A stretch of 64,000 nt of DNA from CAVSRC01 sp963750065 (GCA_963750065.1 CAVVPK010000016.1:1-64000), one strand, 5' to 3'. Positions 8,920 through 18,847 are shown, counted from the first letter of the stretch. Program-made: numbers and translations. Notes: generated by a model from the letters alone, not told the origin.

Positions 8920-9633
8920 TCAGCCTCTCTCGTCGACTTGGCGCGACAGGATGGCGGAGAACTCGTCGCCGAAGCTCTCCAGGCGTTGTTCGATCTTGGC
9001 TGCCTCGTTGGACAGCTTGTTGTAGGCAATCACCGCGGGGATGGCGGCCAGCAGGCCGAGCGCAGTGGCCAGCAGCGCCTCGGCGATGCCGGGGGCGACG
9101 ACCGCAAGCGCCGTGTTCTTCGAGGCGGCGATGGCCTGAAACGAGGTCATGATGCCCCATACGGTGCCAAAGAGGCCGATAAATGGCGCCGCCGAACCGA
9201 CCGTGGCCAGGAACAGGAGCCGGCGCTCGAAACGCTCGGTCTCGCGGCTGATGGTGACGTCGAGCACCTTGTCGATGCGCGTCTGCAGGCCGATAGGCGA
9301 GCGCGCCCCCGCTTCGAAGCTGCGTTTCCACTCGCGCATCGCCGCCACGAACACCGAGGCCATCGCCGTCGGCGTGCGGCCGGTGAGCGAGCGGTAGAGC
9401 TCTTCCAGCGACTGCCCCGACCAGAACAGCTTCTCGAAGCGGTCCATCTGGCGGCGCACCCGGCCGTAGAGGATCGTCTTGTCGACGATGATCGCCCAGC
9501 TCCAGATCGAGGCGAGCAGCAGCCCGATGATGATGACCTTCACGACGATATGCGCCTGCAGGAACAGGGCAATCACCGAAACTTCACCACCTGTGGGAAC
9601 AGCAAGCGTTGCCTGCGTGACCGCGTCCGGCAT
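8920..9633 (-). CDS. tolQ: Tol-Pal proton channel protein TolQ
   Basis: MotA/TolQ/ExbB family inner-membrane protein, three membrane helices, forming the proton channel with TolR. The 237 residues include the signature ATVGSAAPFIGLFGTVWGIM and the last helix GIAEALLATALGLLAAIPAVIAY. The ATG at 9633 is preceded by AGGTCAGGG. It opens the tolQRAB run; a perfect CtrA-type box lies about 215 bases upstream. Confidence 0.96.
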   Translation of the reverse strand: MPDAVTQATLAVPTGGEVSVIALFLQAHIVVKVIIIGLLLASIWSWAIIVDKTILYGRVRRQMDRFEKLFWSGQSLEELYRSLTGRTPTAMASVFVAAMREWKRSFEAGARSPIGLQTRIDKVLDVTISRETERFERRLLFLATVGSAAPFIGLFGTVWGIMTSFQAIAASKNTALAVVAPGIAEALLATALGLLAAIPAVIAYNKLSNEAAKIEQRLESFGDEFSAILSRQVDERG

Positions 9634-9847
9634 CAAACCCTGACCTTTCGGATGTCATCCCCGCCCGGCATCTGCGGCGAGACTATCCGCGACCACGGCC
9701 CACGACCAGCCACGACCATGTACGCGAAAGTCACTGACGCGGCTGCAGTTTTCCGGAGCGGGTGTCTCTTCCGCAATCTTGTCAAAACGAGGGCGTGTGT
9801 CATTCATCGGGAGCCCGAAACACCAGGGAGTCCTAAGGCTCCCACGG

Positions 9848-9862
9848 TTAACCGACCGTTAA
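9848..9862. promoter_or_regulatory. Perfect CtrA-type box between ybgC and tolQ
   Basis: TTAA-CCGACCG-TTAA, exact TTAA-N7-TTAA. It overlaps the ybgC stop codon and lies in the roughly 220-base gap ahead of tolQ. It could drive a promoter for tolQRAB. Binding is inferred. Confidence 0.55.
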
Positions 9863-10320
9863 GGAGTATCCTCGCCAACAAGTGCGGCACGCACCGCGTC
9901 CGGCAGCCGCCGGGCCTGGCCGGCGCCGTTGATCATCGCCACCGTCACTTCGGCCGTGACCAGCACCTCGTCGCCGCGCCTGACCGTCTGCGTCAGGACG
10001 ATTCGCGCCCCGCCGAGCTGCGCCGACCGGGTTTCGACCTCCAGCACGTCGTCGATCCGCGCCGGTCTGAGGAATTCGGCGGCGATCCGGCGCACGGTGA
10101 AGGCGAGCGGCTCGCCATGTTCGCCGCGGTCGAGCGCGTCGTGGCCGACGCCGAGCCGGCGCAGGAAATCCGAGCGGCCGCGCTCCATGAAGCGGAAATA
10201 AGCGCCGTGGTAGACAACGCCGGAGAAATCGGTGTCTTCGAAATAGACACGCACCGGCAGGACGTGCCCGCCGGGGATCAGCCGACCGGCAAGGTCGGGC
10301 CATCGGTCGGCGCCACTCAT
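9859..10320 (-). CDS. ybgC: Tol-Pal-associated acyl-CoA thioesterase YbgC
   Basis: Hotdog-fold thioesterase of the 4-hydroxybenzoyl-CoA thioesterase family, usually first in tol-pal clusters. The 153 residues show the catalytic stretch VYFEDTDFSGVVYHGAYFRFMER with the family's Asp and His residues, and the later TRSAQLGGARIVLTQTVRR. Start 10320 gives the normal length; the frame runs open to 10788 through the divergent acetyltransferase gene. The 222-base gap to tolQ suggests separate transcription. Confidence 0.93.
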   Translation of the reverse strand: MSGADRWPDLAGRLIPGGHVLPVRVYFEDTDFSGVVYHGAYFRFMERGRSDFLRRLGVGHDALDRGEHGEPLAFTVRRIAAEFLRPARIDDVLEVETRSAQLGGARIVLTQTVRRGDEVLVTAEVTVAMINGAGQARRLPDAVRAALVGEDTP

Positions 10321-10344
10321 TGGCTCGCACAGGTTAGGTTCGTC

Positions 10345-10776
10345 ATGGCAGACATCTCTATCAGACCCTTCGCCGAAGGGGACCTCGCGGCGCTCGCCGC
10401 GCTCCTCGGCGAACTCGGCTACCCGACCACCGTCGATCAGATGCGGCAGCGCATCGACAGGATCGCACGCCACCCCGACCATGCCACATTCGTTGCCGTG
10501 GCGGATGGTCGCGTCGTCGGTCTCACCGGCGCGTATGTTACGCCCTCCTACGAGCACGACGAGCCGACCGGACGCGTCACCGCCGTGGTGGTGGACGAGA
10601 CCGTACAGGAACTCGGCATCGGCCGCCGGCTGATCGCCGCTGCCGAAGCCTGGGTCCGCGCGCGCGGGGCGCATGTGATGATGCTCACCAGCCACAATCG
10701 CCGTGAGGGCGCCCACGCCTTCTACCGGCACCTCGGCTACGGCGAGACCGGCAAGCGCTTCGTGCGTGAACTCTAG
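10345..10776 (+). CDS. GNAT family N-acetyltransferase
   Basis: 143-residue acetyltransferase of the Gcn5 superfamily. The acetyl-CoA-binding motif is VQELGIGRRLIAAAEAW, followed by HNRREGAHAFYRHLGY, a typical GNAT C-terminus. Start 10345 follows AGGTTAGG and is divergent from ybgC with a 24-base gap. The substrate is unknown. A palindromic repeat begins right after the stop. Confidence 0.85.
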   Translation: MADISIRPFAEGDLAALAALLGELGYPTTVDQMRQRIDRIARHPDHATFVAVADGRVVGLTGAYVTPSYEHDEPTGRVTAVVVDETVQELGIGRRLIAAAEAWVRARGAHVMMLTSHNRREGAHAFYRHLGYGETGKRFVREL

Positions 10777-10782
10777 AACGAC

Positions 10783-10885
10783 CCCCATCCTGAGGAGGCC
10801 GCCGCAGGCGGCCCTCGCAGGATGGGCGGGCCGCCCTCGATCCTTCGAGGCTCGCTGACGCTCGCACCTCAGGGTGAGGGCGGAG
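10783..10885. repeat. Palindromic intergenic repeat, rhizobial type (copy 1)
   Basis: A hairpin-forming element: CCCATCCTG and its complement CAGGATGGG enclose a GGCCGCC-GCA-GGCGGCC stem. A second small palindrome CCTCGATCCTTCGAGG and the block GCTCGCTGACGCTCGCACC follow. Such CCTCATCCTGAGG/CTTCGAGG elements are scattered between genes in many Hyphomicrobiales. A related copy lies at about 61.02-61.08 kb. The 3' end of the GH15 gene runs into this element. Confidence 0.75.
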
Positions 10886-12704
10886 ATGTCCCCCCGCCAT
10901 CGCGCGCCGCGCGCTGCTCCGCCGGTCCGCCCCGCGCGGCGAGATTGTTGGCGCTGTTGACGATGCCGACATGGGAGAAGGCCTGCGGGAAATTGCCGAG
11001 CTGGCGTTTGGCAACCGGGTCGTACTCCTCGGCAAGCAGGCCGAGATCGTTGCGCATGGACAAGAGCCGCTCGAACATCTCCTCGGCCTTGTCGCGGCGG
11101 CCGGTCATCGCCAGCGCGTCGACCATCCAGAAACTGCAGACCAGGAACGTCCCCTCCTCGCCGGAAAGCCCGTCGCCGGCCTCTTCGGTGCGATAGCGCA
11201 GGACGAGGCCGTCATGGGTCAGCTCCTTGCCGATCGCATCGACGGTGGCAACTATGCGCGGATCGTCCGCGGCCAAGAAGCCGACCAGCGGCATGAGAAG
11301 CAGCGAGGCATCCAGCGCATCGCTGCCGTAGCTCTGCACAAAGCTCTTGCGCTTGTCGCTCCAGCCATTGGCCAGGATGTCGTCGCGAATGGCATCGCGC
11401 AGCTTGCGCCATTCGGCGGCCGGGCCGGAGAGGCCGAACGTCTCCACCGCCCGGATCGCCCGATCATAGGCGACCCAGGCCATCAGCCGCGAATGGGTGA
11501 AGTGCCGCGCCCCGCCGCGCACTTCCCAGATGCCTTCGTCGGGCTTCATCCATTTGCCCTCGAGGTCCTCGAGCAGGACCTTCTGGAATTCCCAACCGTC
11601 GTGCGAGGCATCGAGCTGGAACGTGCGGCCGACATGGAGCGCGTCGAGGATCTCGCCATAGACGTCGAGCTGAAGCTGGGCGTAGGCGGCGTTGCCGATT
11701 CTGACCGGCCGCGAGCCCTCGTAGCCGGTGAGCCAATCGAGCGTCTGCTCGGTCAGCCGGCGTTCACCGGCAAGCCCGTACATGATCTGCAGCTGCTGCG
11801 GATGGCCGGCGCTGGCGCGCAGCATCCAGCGGCGCCACGCCCGCGCCTCCTCGCGATAGCCGGAATGGAGCAGCGCATAGAGCGTCACAGTCGCGTCGCG
11901 GATCCAGCAATAGCGGTAGTCCCAATTGCGCTCCCCCCCGAACTGTTCGGGCAGCGAGGTCGTCGCCGCTGCGACGATGCCGCCCGAGGGCTCATAGGTC
12001 AGCCCCTTCAGCGTCACCAGCGAGCGCACCACAGCGTCGTGCCATCTATGCTCGGGGCCACCGCTGAAAGTGCAGCGGCCGGACCATTCGCGCCACCAGG
12101 CTTCGGTCTCGGCGAGCCGCGCCGACGGATCGACCGAGCGCTCACGGGCGCGATAAGACGGGTGATAGCAGAGCGTGAACGGCACCGTCGCACCCGCTCC
12201 GACGACGAATTCGGCCGTGGTGCGCATGTTCTCGTTTTCGAGCGGAACGTCGGTGTGCAGCTCGACGCCGTCGGGTCCGGCGATCGCGCTCAGGCCGAAA
12301 TCGCGCCGCCGCACCCAGGGAATGGCGGTGCCGTAGCCGAAGCGCAGGACGAACTCCATGCGCATGGCCACGCGGCCGCGGTCGCCACGCACCAGGCGCA
12401 TCACGTTGACGTGCTCCTCGTCGCCGCCGAGCGGCATGAAGTCGATCAGGGTGACTGCGCCTTGCGCCGTCTCGAAGGTCGTTTCGAGGATGGTGGTACC
12501 GTCGCGATATTTGCGGCTGACGCTGTAGTCGCCGGCCGGCGCGATGCGCCAGTAGCCATTGTTCTCGTCGCCGAGCAATGCGGCGAAGCAGGCGTCGGAA
12601 TCGAAACGTGGCAGGCACAGCCAGTCGATCGAGCCGTCGCGGGCAACCAGTGCCGAGGACAGCATGTTGCCGATGAACCCGTAATCCTCGATCGGCTTGC
12701 TCAT
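10869..12704 (-). CDS. Glycoside hydrolase family 15 protein (glucoamylase/trehalase-like)
   Basis: Cytoplasmic GH15 enzyme of the bacterial type that includes trehalases and glucoamylases; no signal peptide. The 611 residues show the N-terminal beta-sandwich (IEDYGFIGNMLSSALVARDG, DWLCLPRFDS) and the (alpha/alpha)6 barrel with NWDYRYCWIRDATVTLYALL, KWMKPDEGIWEVRGG (likely general acid Glu) and LLAEEYDP (likely base Glu). Start 12704 follows GAGGAGAAGATC. The last residues (from about GGTSPPSP) are encoded inside the palindromic repeat, so the natural C-terminus has been replaced by repeat sequence. Likely role: trehalose or alpha-glucan use. Confidence 0.9.
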   Translation of the reverse strand: MSKPIEDYGFIGNMLSSALVARDGSIDWLCLPRFDSDACFAALLGDENNGYWRIAPAGDYSVSRKYRDGTTILETTFETAQGAVTLIDFMPLGGDEEHVNVMRLVRGDRGRVAMRMEFVLRFGYGTAIPWVRRRDFGLSAIAGPDGVELHTDVPLENENMRTTAEFVVGAGATVPFTLCYHPSYRARERSVDPSARLAETEAWWREWSGRCTFSGGPEHRWHDAVVRSLVTLKGLTYEPSGGIVAAATTSLPEQFGGERNWDYRYCWIRDATVTLYALLHSGYREEARAWRRWMLRASAGHPQQLQIMYGLAGERRLTEQTLDWLTGYEGSRPVRIGNAAYAQLQLDVYGEILDALHVGRTFQLDASHDGWEFQKVLLEDLEGKWMKPDEGIWEVRGGARHFTHSRLMAWVAYDRAIRAVETFGLSGPAAEWRKLRDAIRDDILANGWSDKRKSFVQSYGSDALDASLLLMPLVGFLAADDPRIVATVDAIGKELTHDGLVLRYRTEEAGDGLSGEEGTFLVCSFWMVDALAMTGRRDKAEEMFERLLSMRNDLGLLAEEYDPVAKRQLGNFPQAFSHVGIVNSANNLAARGGPAEQRAARDGGGTSPPSP

Positions 12705-12777
12705 TGCGGCGATCTTCTCCTCTTCCGGCCCGCGCCGGGCCGATGTCACCCGACCCGGTCAACGGGCGGTCAGTCAC

Positions 12778-12850
12778 TCACTTGCGCGGCAGGATATGGT
12801 CCTCTGTCAGCGGAGCGACAGGGACCGGCGGCGGATTTTCCGGATCGCGG
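12778..12850 (-). pseudogene. C-terminal remnant of a second Nudix hydrolase gene
   Basis: Read on the minus strand this stretch ends in DPENPP, VPVAPLT, EDHILPRK and a stop. The intact Nudix gene at 14783-15172 ends in DAENPP, VPVAPLT, RDHILRLR and a stop. The DNA is also similar (GCAGGATATGGTCC against GCAGAATATGGTCC, and a shared AGCGGAGCGACAGGGAC). Only about 24 codons remain, just downstream of the exporter gene. It is a duplication scar or the tail of a lost paralogue. Confidence 0.7.
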
Positions 12851-12855
12851 GACTT

Positions 12856-14448
12856 CTACTCGACCATCACCGCGGCCAATTCAACCTCCTGCTCCTGTGC
12901 CTGCCGGGTGGGACCGGCCGACGGTCTCCCCACCGTCTTCTGGCGCAGCAGCAACAATAACGGCAGGGCGGCGAGGGTGATCACGAACATAGCCCGGAAG
13001 TCGTCGAGATAGGCGACCATCGCGGCCTGCTGCGTGATCAGGCCGTTCAACTGGGCCAACGTCTGGGCTCCCGCCGGCGTCGCAAGCAGCGCCGGCGACA
13101 GTCCGAGCACCGACAGGTTCGGATTGAACAGGGTGATCTGGGCAGCGAGGTCGGCGTGGTTGACCTGGATGTTGGTGGCGAGCAGCGCCGCCATGATCGA
13201 GATGCCGATCGAGGACCCGACACTGCGGATGAGGTTGAACAAACTCGACGCCTCGGTGCGCAGCTGCGGATCGAGCGTGCGGAAGGCGATGGTCGTCAGC
13301 GGCACGAAGACGAAGCCGAGACCGAAGCCCTGGGTGATGCCTGATACGATCAGCGGCCAGGAATTCATGCCGAGGTCGAAGCCGGTCATCTGGTAGAGCG
13401 AAAAGGCGGTCATCGACAGTCCGAAGCCGATCAGCAGACGCGGGTCGACCTTGCCGACCAGTCGGCCGACGATCATCATCGCCGCCATCGTGCCGACTCC
13501 GCGCGGGGCCAGAACCAGACCGACCACGATGACCGGATAGCCCATCAGATTCTGCAGCATCAGGGGCAGCAGGGCCATGGTGGCGAGCAGCACGATTCCG
13601 ACCGCGAAAATCAGGACGAGCGACGAGGTGAGGTTGCGGTCGATGAACAGGCGTCGGTCGAGGAACGGTTCGCGGTCGGTCACCGTATGGACGACGAACA
13701 TCCAGATGGCGGAGATGGCGATTCCGGTCTCGATCAGGATCTCGGGCGAATTGAACCAATCGAGCTGCGCACCGCGGTCGAGCATGATCTGCAGCGCGCC
13801 GACGCCGACCGCGAGCAGGCCGAAGCCGATGAAATCGAAAGCGCGGATGCGGCGCACCGTGTCCGGCATGAACAGCAGGATGCCGGTGAGCGCGGCCATG
13901 CCGACCGGCACGTTGATATAGAACACCCAGCGCCAATTGAAGTTCTCGGTAATATAGGCGCCGATGACCGGGCCGGCGATCGGCGCGACCATGATGCCCA
14001 TCCCCCACAACGCCATTGCCTGGCCGTGGCGCTCGCGCGGGTTGATGTCGAGGATGACCGACTGCGACAGCGGGGCAAGGGCCGCGCCGAAGGCACCTTG
14101 CAGGATGCGGAACAGCACCATCTCGTTCAGGCCGAGGGCGGTTCCGCACAGCGCCGAGGAGGCGACGAAGCCGGCGACGCAGACGGCGAACAGCCTCTTG
14201 CGGCCGATATTGTCGGACAGCCAGCCGGTGATCGGCGTCATGATCGCCTGGGCGACGATATAGGAGGTCAGCACCCAGGTGATGGTTTCCTGATCGGCGC
14301 CGAGGCTCGCCTGCATGTGCGGCAGGGCGACGTTGGCGATGGTCATGTCGAGCATCACCATGATCTGAGAAGCCATCACCGCCATGGTCATGAGAGCGCG
14401 ATGCTTCACTTCCAAGACGGGGGGATCGTAGGAGGCGGTGGCGCTCAC
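12856..14448 (-). CDS. EmrB/QacA-type drug exporter (DHA2 MFS family)
   Basis: 530-residue major facilitator with 14 predicted membrane helices. It has DHA2 motif D1 (LDMTIANVALPHM), motif A (GWLSDNIGRKRLF) and motif C-like GPVIGAYI. EmrB proteins expel drugs or other toxic compounds together with an EmrA membrane-fusion protein. The start is a GTG at 14448 preceded by TTGAAG, 24 bases after the end of an emrA remnant. With the adaptor broken, export across both membranes may be lost unless another EmrA exists elsewhere. Confidence 0.9.
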   Translation of the reverse strand: MSATASYDPPVLEVKHRALMTMAVMASQIMVMLDMTIANVALPHMQASLGADQETITWVLTSYIVAQAIMTPITGWLSDNIGRKRLFAVCVAGFVASSALCGTALGLNEMVLFRILQGAFGAALAPLSQSVILDINPRERHGQAMALWGMGIMVAPIAGPVIGAYITENFNWRWVFYINVPVGMAALTGILLFMPDTVRRIRAFDFIGFGLLAVGVGALQIMLDRGAQLDWFNSPEILIETGIAISAIWMFVVHTVTDREPFLDRRLFIDRNLTSSLVLIFAVGIVLLATMALLPLMLQNLMGYPVIVVGLVLAPRGVGTMAAMMIVGRLVGKVDPRLLIGFGLSMTAFSLYQMTGFDLGMNSWPLIVSGITQGFGLGFVFVPLTTIAFRTLDPQLRTEASSLFNLIRSVGSSIGISIMAALLATNIQVNHADLAAQITLFNPNLSVLGLSPALLATPAGAQTLAQLNGLITQQAAMVAYLDDFRAMFVITLAALPLLLLLRQKTVGRPSAGPTRQAQEQEVELAAVMVE

Positions 14449-14471
14449 GGCTTCAACTCAGCGATTGGCGG

Positions 14472-14622
14472 TCATGTGGCGGCCGCACGGGGCAACACCA
14501 CCCTGGTGTCGACCGTCACAGCGTCGCTGATGCCCGAGATCGCTGGCGCGTCGGGTCCACCTTCGCCAAGCGAATACGCACCGGCACCCGCTGGACGACC
14601 TTGAAGACCGGTGCGGCCCCAA
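14472..14622 (-). pseudogene. Remnant of an EmrA/HlyD membrane-fusion protein gene (C-terminus)
   Basis: The minus strand encodes FKVVQRVPVRIRLAKVDP, and one frame later ISDAVTVDTRVVLP before a stop at 14472. This is the typical end of EmrA-type adaptor proteins (KVVQR-PVRI then a VTVDT strand). One missing base separates the two halves and nothing of the rest of the gene is visible upstream. It sits directly ahead of the emrB-like gene, in the order expected for emrAB. Confidence 0.65.
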
Positions 14623-14782
14623 GAATGAAGCATGGCCGTCCTCGCGCCAATTCTCGCGCGACACGGTAGGTCTCCGCAGGTGACGCGCGTTGATTTGGCG
14701 CAATGTCTGCCCGGCAGAAAGCCCGCGCCCGTTTCAGGCGGATGGCGCGTTGCTCTGAAACGCGATCAACGGAATCGTCCGC
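14623..14782. other. Intergenic stretch with an 8-bp inverted repeat
   Basis: Part of the 334-base gap between the exporter and the Nudix gene. Besides the emrA remnant it holds CGTTTCAG (14730-14737) and its complement CTGAAACG (14755-14762), separated by 17 bases. No open frame looks coding. Confidence 0.4.
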
Positions 14783-15168
14783 TCACCGTAGGCGCAGAAT
14801 ATGGTCCCGCGTGAGCGGAGCGACAGGGACATGCGGCGGATTTTCCGCATCGAACCACAGAAGCTCGGCGATCTCGGCCCGGGCAGCGGGCTCGCCCGTC
14901 ACCGCCACGTCATAGACGGCGGCCACCACCTCGCGGCCGGATTCGTTGGCCGCACGGGCCCGGAAGGTGCCGAGGCTCTCGGCCGAGCCGGCAACGATCG
15001 CCAGGCCGAGTTCTTCGTCGAGTTCGCGCGCCAGCGCCGTGAGATCGTCCTCACCCGGCTCGCGCTTGCCTCCCGGCTGCATGAAGACCGAGGTACCCTG
15101 CTTGCGCACCAGCAGATAGCGGCCGGTATCGTCGCGAATGACCGCCGCCACGATCTCGATCGGCGGGC

Positions 15169-15172
<4 letters not shown>
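14783..15172 (-). CDS. Nudix hydrolase
   Basis: 129-residue hydrolase of nucleoside diphosphate-linked substrates. The Nudix box is complete: GGKREPGEDDLTALARELDE followed by ELGL (about residues 34-57). The ATG overlaps the ruvB stop as ATGA, so it is translationally coupled to the ruv genes. Its last 24 codons have a degenerate copy at 12778-12850. Substrate unknown; close relatives are annotated as (di)nucleoside polyphosphate or MutT-like hydrolases. Confidence 0.9.
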
Positions 15173-16202
<1,030 letters not shown>

Positions 16203-16206
<4 letters not shown>

Positions 16207-16637
16207 TTCGACCCCGCGAAGATGCGCGTCAGCCACCAGCAAGCGAGCGTTGCCGCCGTGGCGCCGACGAAGGCCAGCACGCTCAGCGTCGCCGTCGTTC
16301 CTTCGCTCGCCAGAAACAGGCTCCAGACGACGCCGACGCTGGAGCTGAGACCGGCAGCAAGGTTCGCCGCCACCGGACGCGCCATCACCTGACGAGCAGC
16401 GACCAGGGCGCCGACCACCGCCACCGGCACGACCACCATCAGGCAGGAATAGAAGAAGGCGCCGCCGAGATCGCTGGCGAAATCGGGCGGAACGGCGCCG
16501 AGGACAAGCACGCCGAGAAAGATCATACCGCCACCGGCGAACGGCCCGATGACGATGAAGGCGAGGAACGTCGCCAGCGCGCCCGGCAGCCGCCTAGTCT
16601 TGCCTGTCATGTGCGCGCTGCCTTCCACCGTCGTCAT
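16203..16637 (-). CDS. Conserved membrane protein between ruvA and ruvB
   Basis: 144-residue protein with about four hydrophobic segments (residues about 18-40, 50-75, 83-100 and 115-135) and no motif I recognise. Start 16637 follows GGAGGCAGGG; the longer frame to 16880 is the shadow of ruvA. It overlaps ruvB by 4 bases and is thus co-translated with it. Similar small membrane proteins occur at this position in other rhizobial ruv operons, but no function is known to me. Confidence 0.75.
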
Positions 16638-16707
16638 CCCTGCCTCCGCCCGGCGGCCCCTGTCTCTGTCCCAGCCAGGGTCCGCGATGCGGCCTGCCCG
16701 CGCTCCA

Positions 16708-17325
16708 TTACCGCGCCAGTTCCTTGAGGCCCAGGCGGATGAGCTGCTCGGCGGTGGCGCTTTCGCCCGCCGAACGCGATGCCGCGGCCACCGCCGCGCT
16801 TGCCTGCACCTGGGCGTAGCCGAGATTGGTGAGCGCCGAGACGGCATCGGCGACCGGCCGCGGTGCACGATGCTCGGCAAGGTCCGCCTGCAGGTGCGCC
16901 ACCGCCGGATCGGCGTTGGAATAGCCCGGCGCCTTGTCGCGCAATTCCGCCACGATGCGCTCGGCCACCTTCTTGCCGACGCCGGGCGCGCGCGCCAGCG
17001 CCGCTTTGTCCTGCAGTGCGATCGCCGTGGCCAGATCGCCGGGCTTCAGCGTACCCAGCACCGCCAGCGCCACCCGCGCACCCACCCCCTGCACGGTCAT
17101 CAGCAGGCGGAACCATTCGCGCTCGTGATCGCTGGCAAAGCCGTAGAGCCGGATCATGTCCTCGCGCACATAGGTCTCGATCGACAGCGTTGCCGCCTCG
17201 CCGACCGAGGGCAGCGCCTGCAGCGTGCGCGCCGAGCAATAGGCCTGGTAGCCGACGCCGCCGACATCGACGATGACCCAATCCTCGCCATAGGAATCGA
17301 TGACGCCGCGCAGCTTGCCGATCAT
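16708..17325 (-). CDS. ruvA: Holliday junction branch migration protein RuvA
   Basis: Tetramer that binds Holliday junctions and loads RuvB. The 205 residues have the N-terminal OB fold (MIGKLRGVIDSYGEDWVIVDVGGVGY), helix-hairpin-helix motifs (VQGVGARVALAVL and APGVGKKVAERIV) and the C-terminal RuvB-binding domain. Length is normal. ruvC ends 60 bases upstream. Confidence 0.97.
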   Translation of the reverse strand: MIGKLRGVIDSYGEDWVIVDVGGVGYQAYCSARTLQALPSVGEAATLSIETYVREDMIRLYGFASDHEREWFRLLMTVQGVGARVALAVLGTLKPGDLATAIALQDKAALARAPGVGKKVAERIVAELRDKAPGYSNADPAVAHLQADLAEHRAPRPVADAVSALTNLGYAQVQASAAVAAASRSAGESATAEQLIRLGLKELAR

Positions 17326-17385
17326 GGCTCTGTTGTTACCATGAATCGGGCTTTCCAGGGGCGGGACGGCGGATTTGCCCGCGTT

Positions 17386-17892
17386 TCAGACGAGCGGCAC
17401 CATGGCGCGCGCCGACTGGCGGTGGTGGGCGTGGCAGATGGCGATGGCCAGCGCGTCGGCGGCGTGTTCGCTGTCGAAGCTGGCGCGCGGCAAGAGGACG
17501 CGCACCATGGCGCGAATCTGCCCCTTCTCGGCATGACCGGCGCCGACGATCGCCTTCTTGACGGCGTTGGGCGCGTATTCGGCGACAGCCAGACCCATCT
17601 GCGCCGGCGCCAGCAGGGCGATGCCGCGCGCCTGGCCGAGCTTCAGCGTCGCCTGGGCGTCGCGATTGACGAAGCTCTGCTCCACCGCTGCCTCGTCCGG
17701 CTGCCACTGGCCGAGCATCGCGACCAGGCCGGTATGGAGGACGAGGAGCCGGCTTGCCATGTCGCCCTCGACCGGCGCCTTGATGGTGCCGGAGGCGACG
17801 AAGGCGAGCGTATTGCCCTTGATCGTCACCACGCCCCAGCCGGTGGCGCGCAGCCCCGGATCGATGCCGACGATGCGAATCGGTTCGTTCAT
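17386..17892 (-). CDS. ruvC: Crossover junction endodeoxyribonuclease RuvC
   Basis: Holliday junction resolvase with an RNase H-like fold. The 168 residues show the catalytic acids in GIDPGLRATGWG, AVEQSF and SEHAADALAIAICH. First gene of the ruv run on this strand. Length is typical. Confidence 0.97.
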   Translation of the reverse strand: MNEPIRIVGIDPGLRATGWGVVTIKGNTLAFVASGTIKAPVEGDMASRLLVLHTGLVAMLGQWQPDEAAVEQSFVNRDAQATLKLGQARGIALLAPAQMGLAVAEYAPNAVKKAIVGAGHAEKGQIRAMVRVLLPRASFDSEHAADALAIAICHAHHRQSARAMVPLV

Positions 17893-17914
17893 TGCACCCC
17901 AAGGCGTAGCGCGC

Positions 17915-18847
17915 TCAAGCGCCGCTTGCCACTGCGCGCCGGACGCCGAGCTTCACCACGCCGGTTGCCAGCGCCACGCCGGCAACCACCAGCACCACCC
18001 CGCCCAGCGTCACGGACGAGGGCACCTCGCCAAGCACGGGAATGGCCAGCACGGCGGCGAAGGCCGGCGGCAGAGCGGCGAGCAGCGCCGCGCGCGAGGA
18101 ACCGAGAATGCGCACGGCGGTGCCGTAGCAGGCCAGCGCGACGATGCCGGAGAGCACGCCCTGCGACAGCACTTCGCCGGCGAGCACGCCCGGCCCGGCT
18201 GCCAGCAATGCCGCTGTGCCTTCCATCGCCGCGAAGGGCGCCAGCAGGATCGTCGACCATGCCGCGACGATGCCGGCGGCGGGGATCGCGGCCAGACCGC
18301 TTCTGTGAAAGGCGTGGGTATAGACCGCCCACAGCGCCGCACCGACAACGACCAGCCAGCGACCCAGGCCATGGCCGTGGAAAACCGCCACGCCGCCGAT
18401 GGCCGCCATGGCGATCACCACCAGGGCGAATCCGGCCAGCCGGCTGATGCCGAAGCGCTCGCGGTCGATGGCAGCGGAGAAGAGGGCGGCGAACAGCGGC
18501 ATGGTGCCGCCGAGCAGCACGCCACTTTCGGCGGCGCTGGCATAGTGCATGCCCGTCGCCACCAGAACAAAGAAGGGCGCTCCCGCCCCGGCGACCATCA
18601 TGGCAACCAGATGCACGCGGACGCCGCGCGGCAGGAGGCCGATCCGCCACCAGAAGGGTGCCAGCGCCACGGCCGGAATCGCGAAACGCAGGATGCCGAG
18701 CCAGGCTACCGGCAGATGCACGGTTGCCGCTTGCCGCGTGGTGACGATCCACAGCGACCAGATCAGCACGGTGACCACCGCGGCGATGACGCCCGTCGCC
18801 ATCTGCCGCCGCGGGTCTCCAGTCCGATCGAAATTCAGAGCCTTCAT
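17915..18847 (-). CDS. EamA/DMT family transporter
   Basis: 310-residue drug/metabolite transporter-type protein with two EamA repeats and about ten membrane helices (for example ATGVIAAVVTVLIWSLWIVT and LGGVVLVVAGVALATGVV). The family exports amino acids and related metabolites. It is divergent from an Lrp/AsnC-type regulator with a 17-bp inverted repeat in the shared 120-base gap, so control by that regulator is likely. Substrate unknown. Confidence 0.87.
   Translation of the reverse strand: MKALNFDRTGDPRRQMATGVIAAVVTVLIWSLWIVTTRQAATVHLPVAWLGILRFAIPAVALAPFWWRIGLLPRGVRVHLVAMMVAGAGAPFFVLVATGMHYASAAESGVLLGGTMPLFAALFSAAIDRERFGISRLAGFALVVIAMAAIGGVAVFHGHGLGRWLVVVGAALWAVYTHAFHRSGLAAIPAAGIVAAWSTILLAPFAAMEGTAALLAAGPGVLAGEVLSQGVLSGIVALACYGTAVRILGSSRAALLAALPPAFAAVLAIPVLGEVPSSVTLGGVVLVVAGVALATGVVKLGVRRAVASGA

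Noticed and set aside
10971..12980. 669-residue plus-strand open frame
   Set aside because: Exact shadow of the GH15 gene, which has clear motifs on the other strand.
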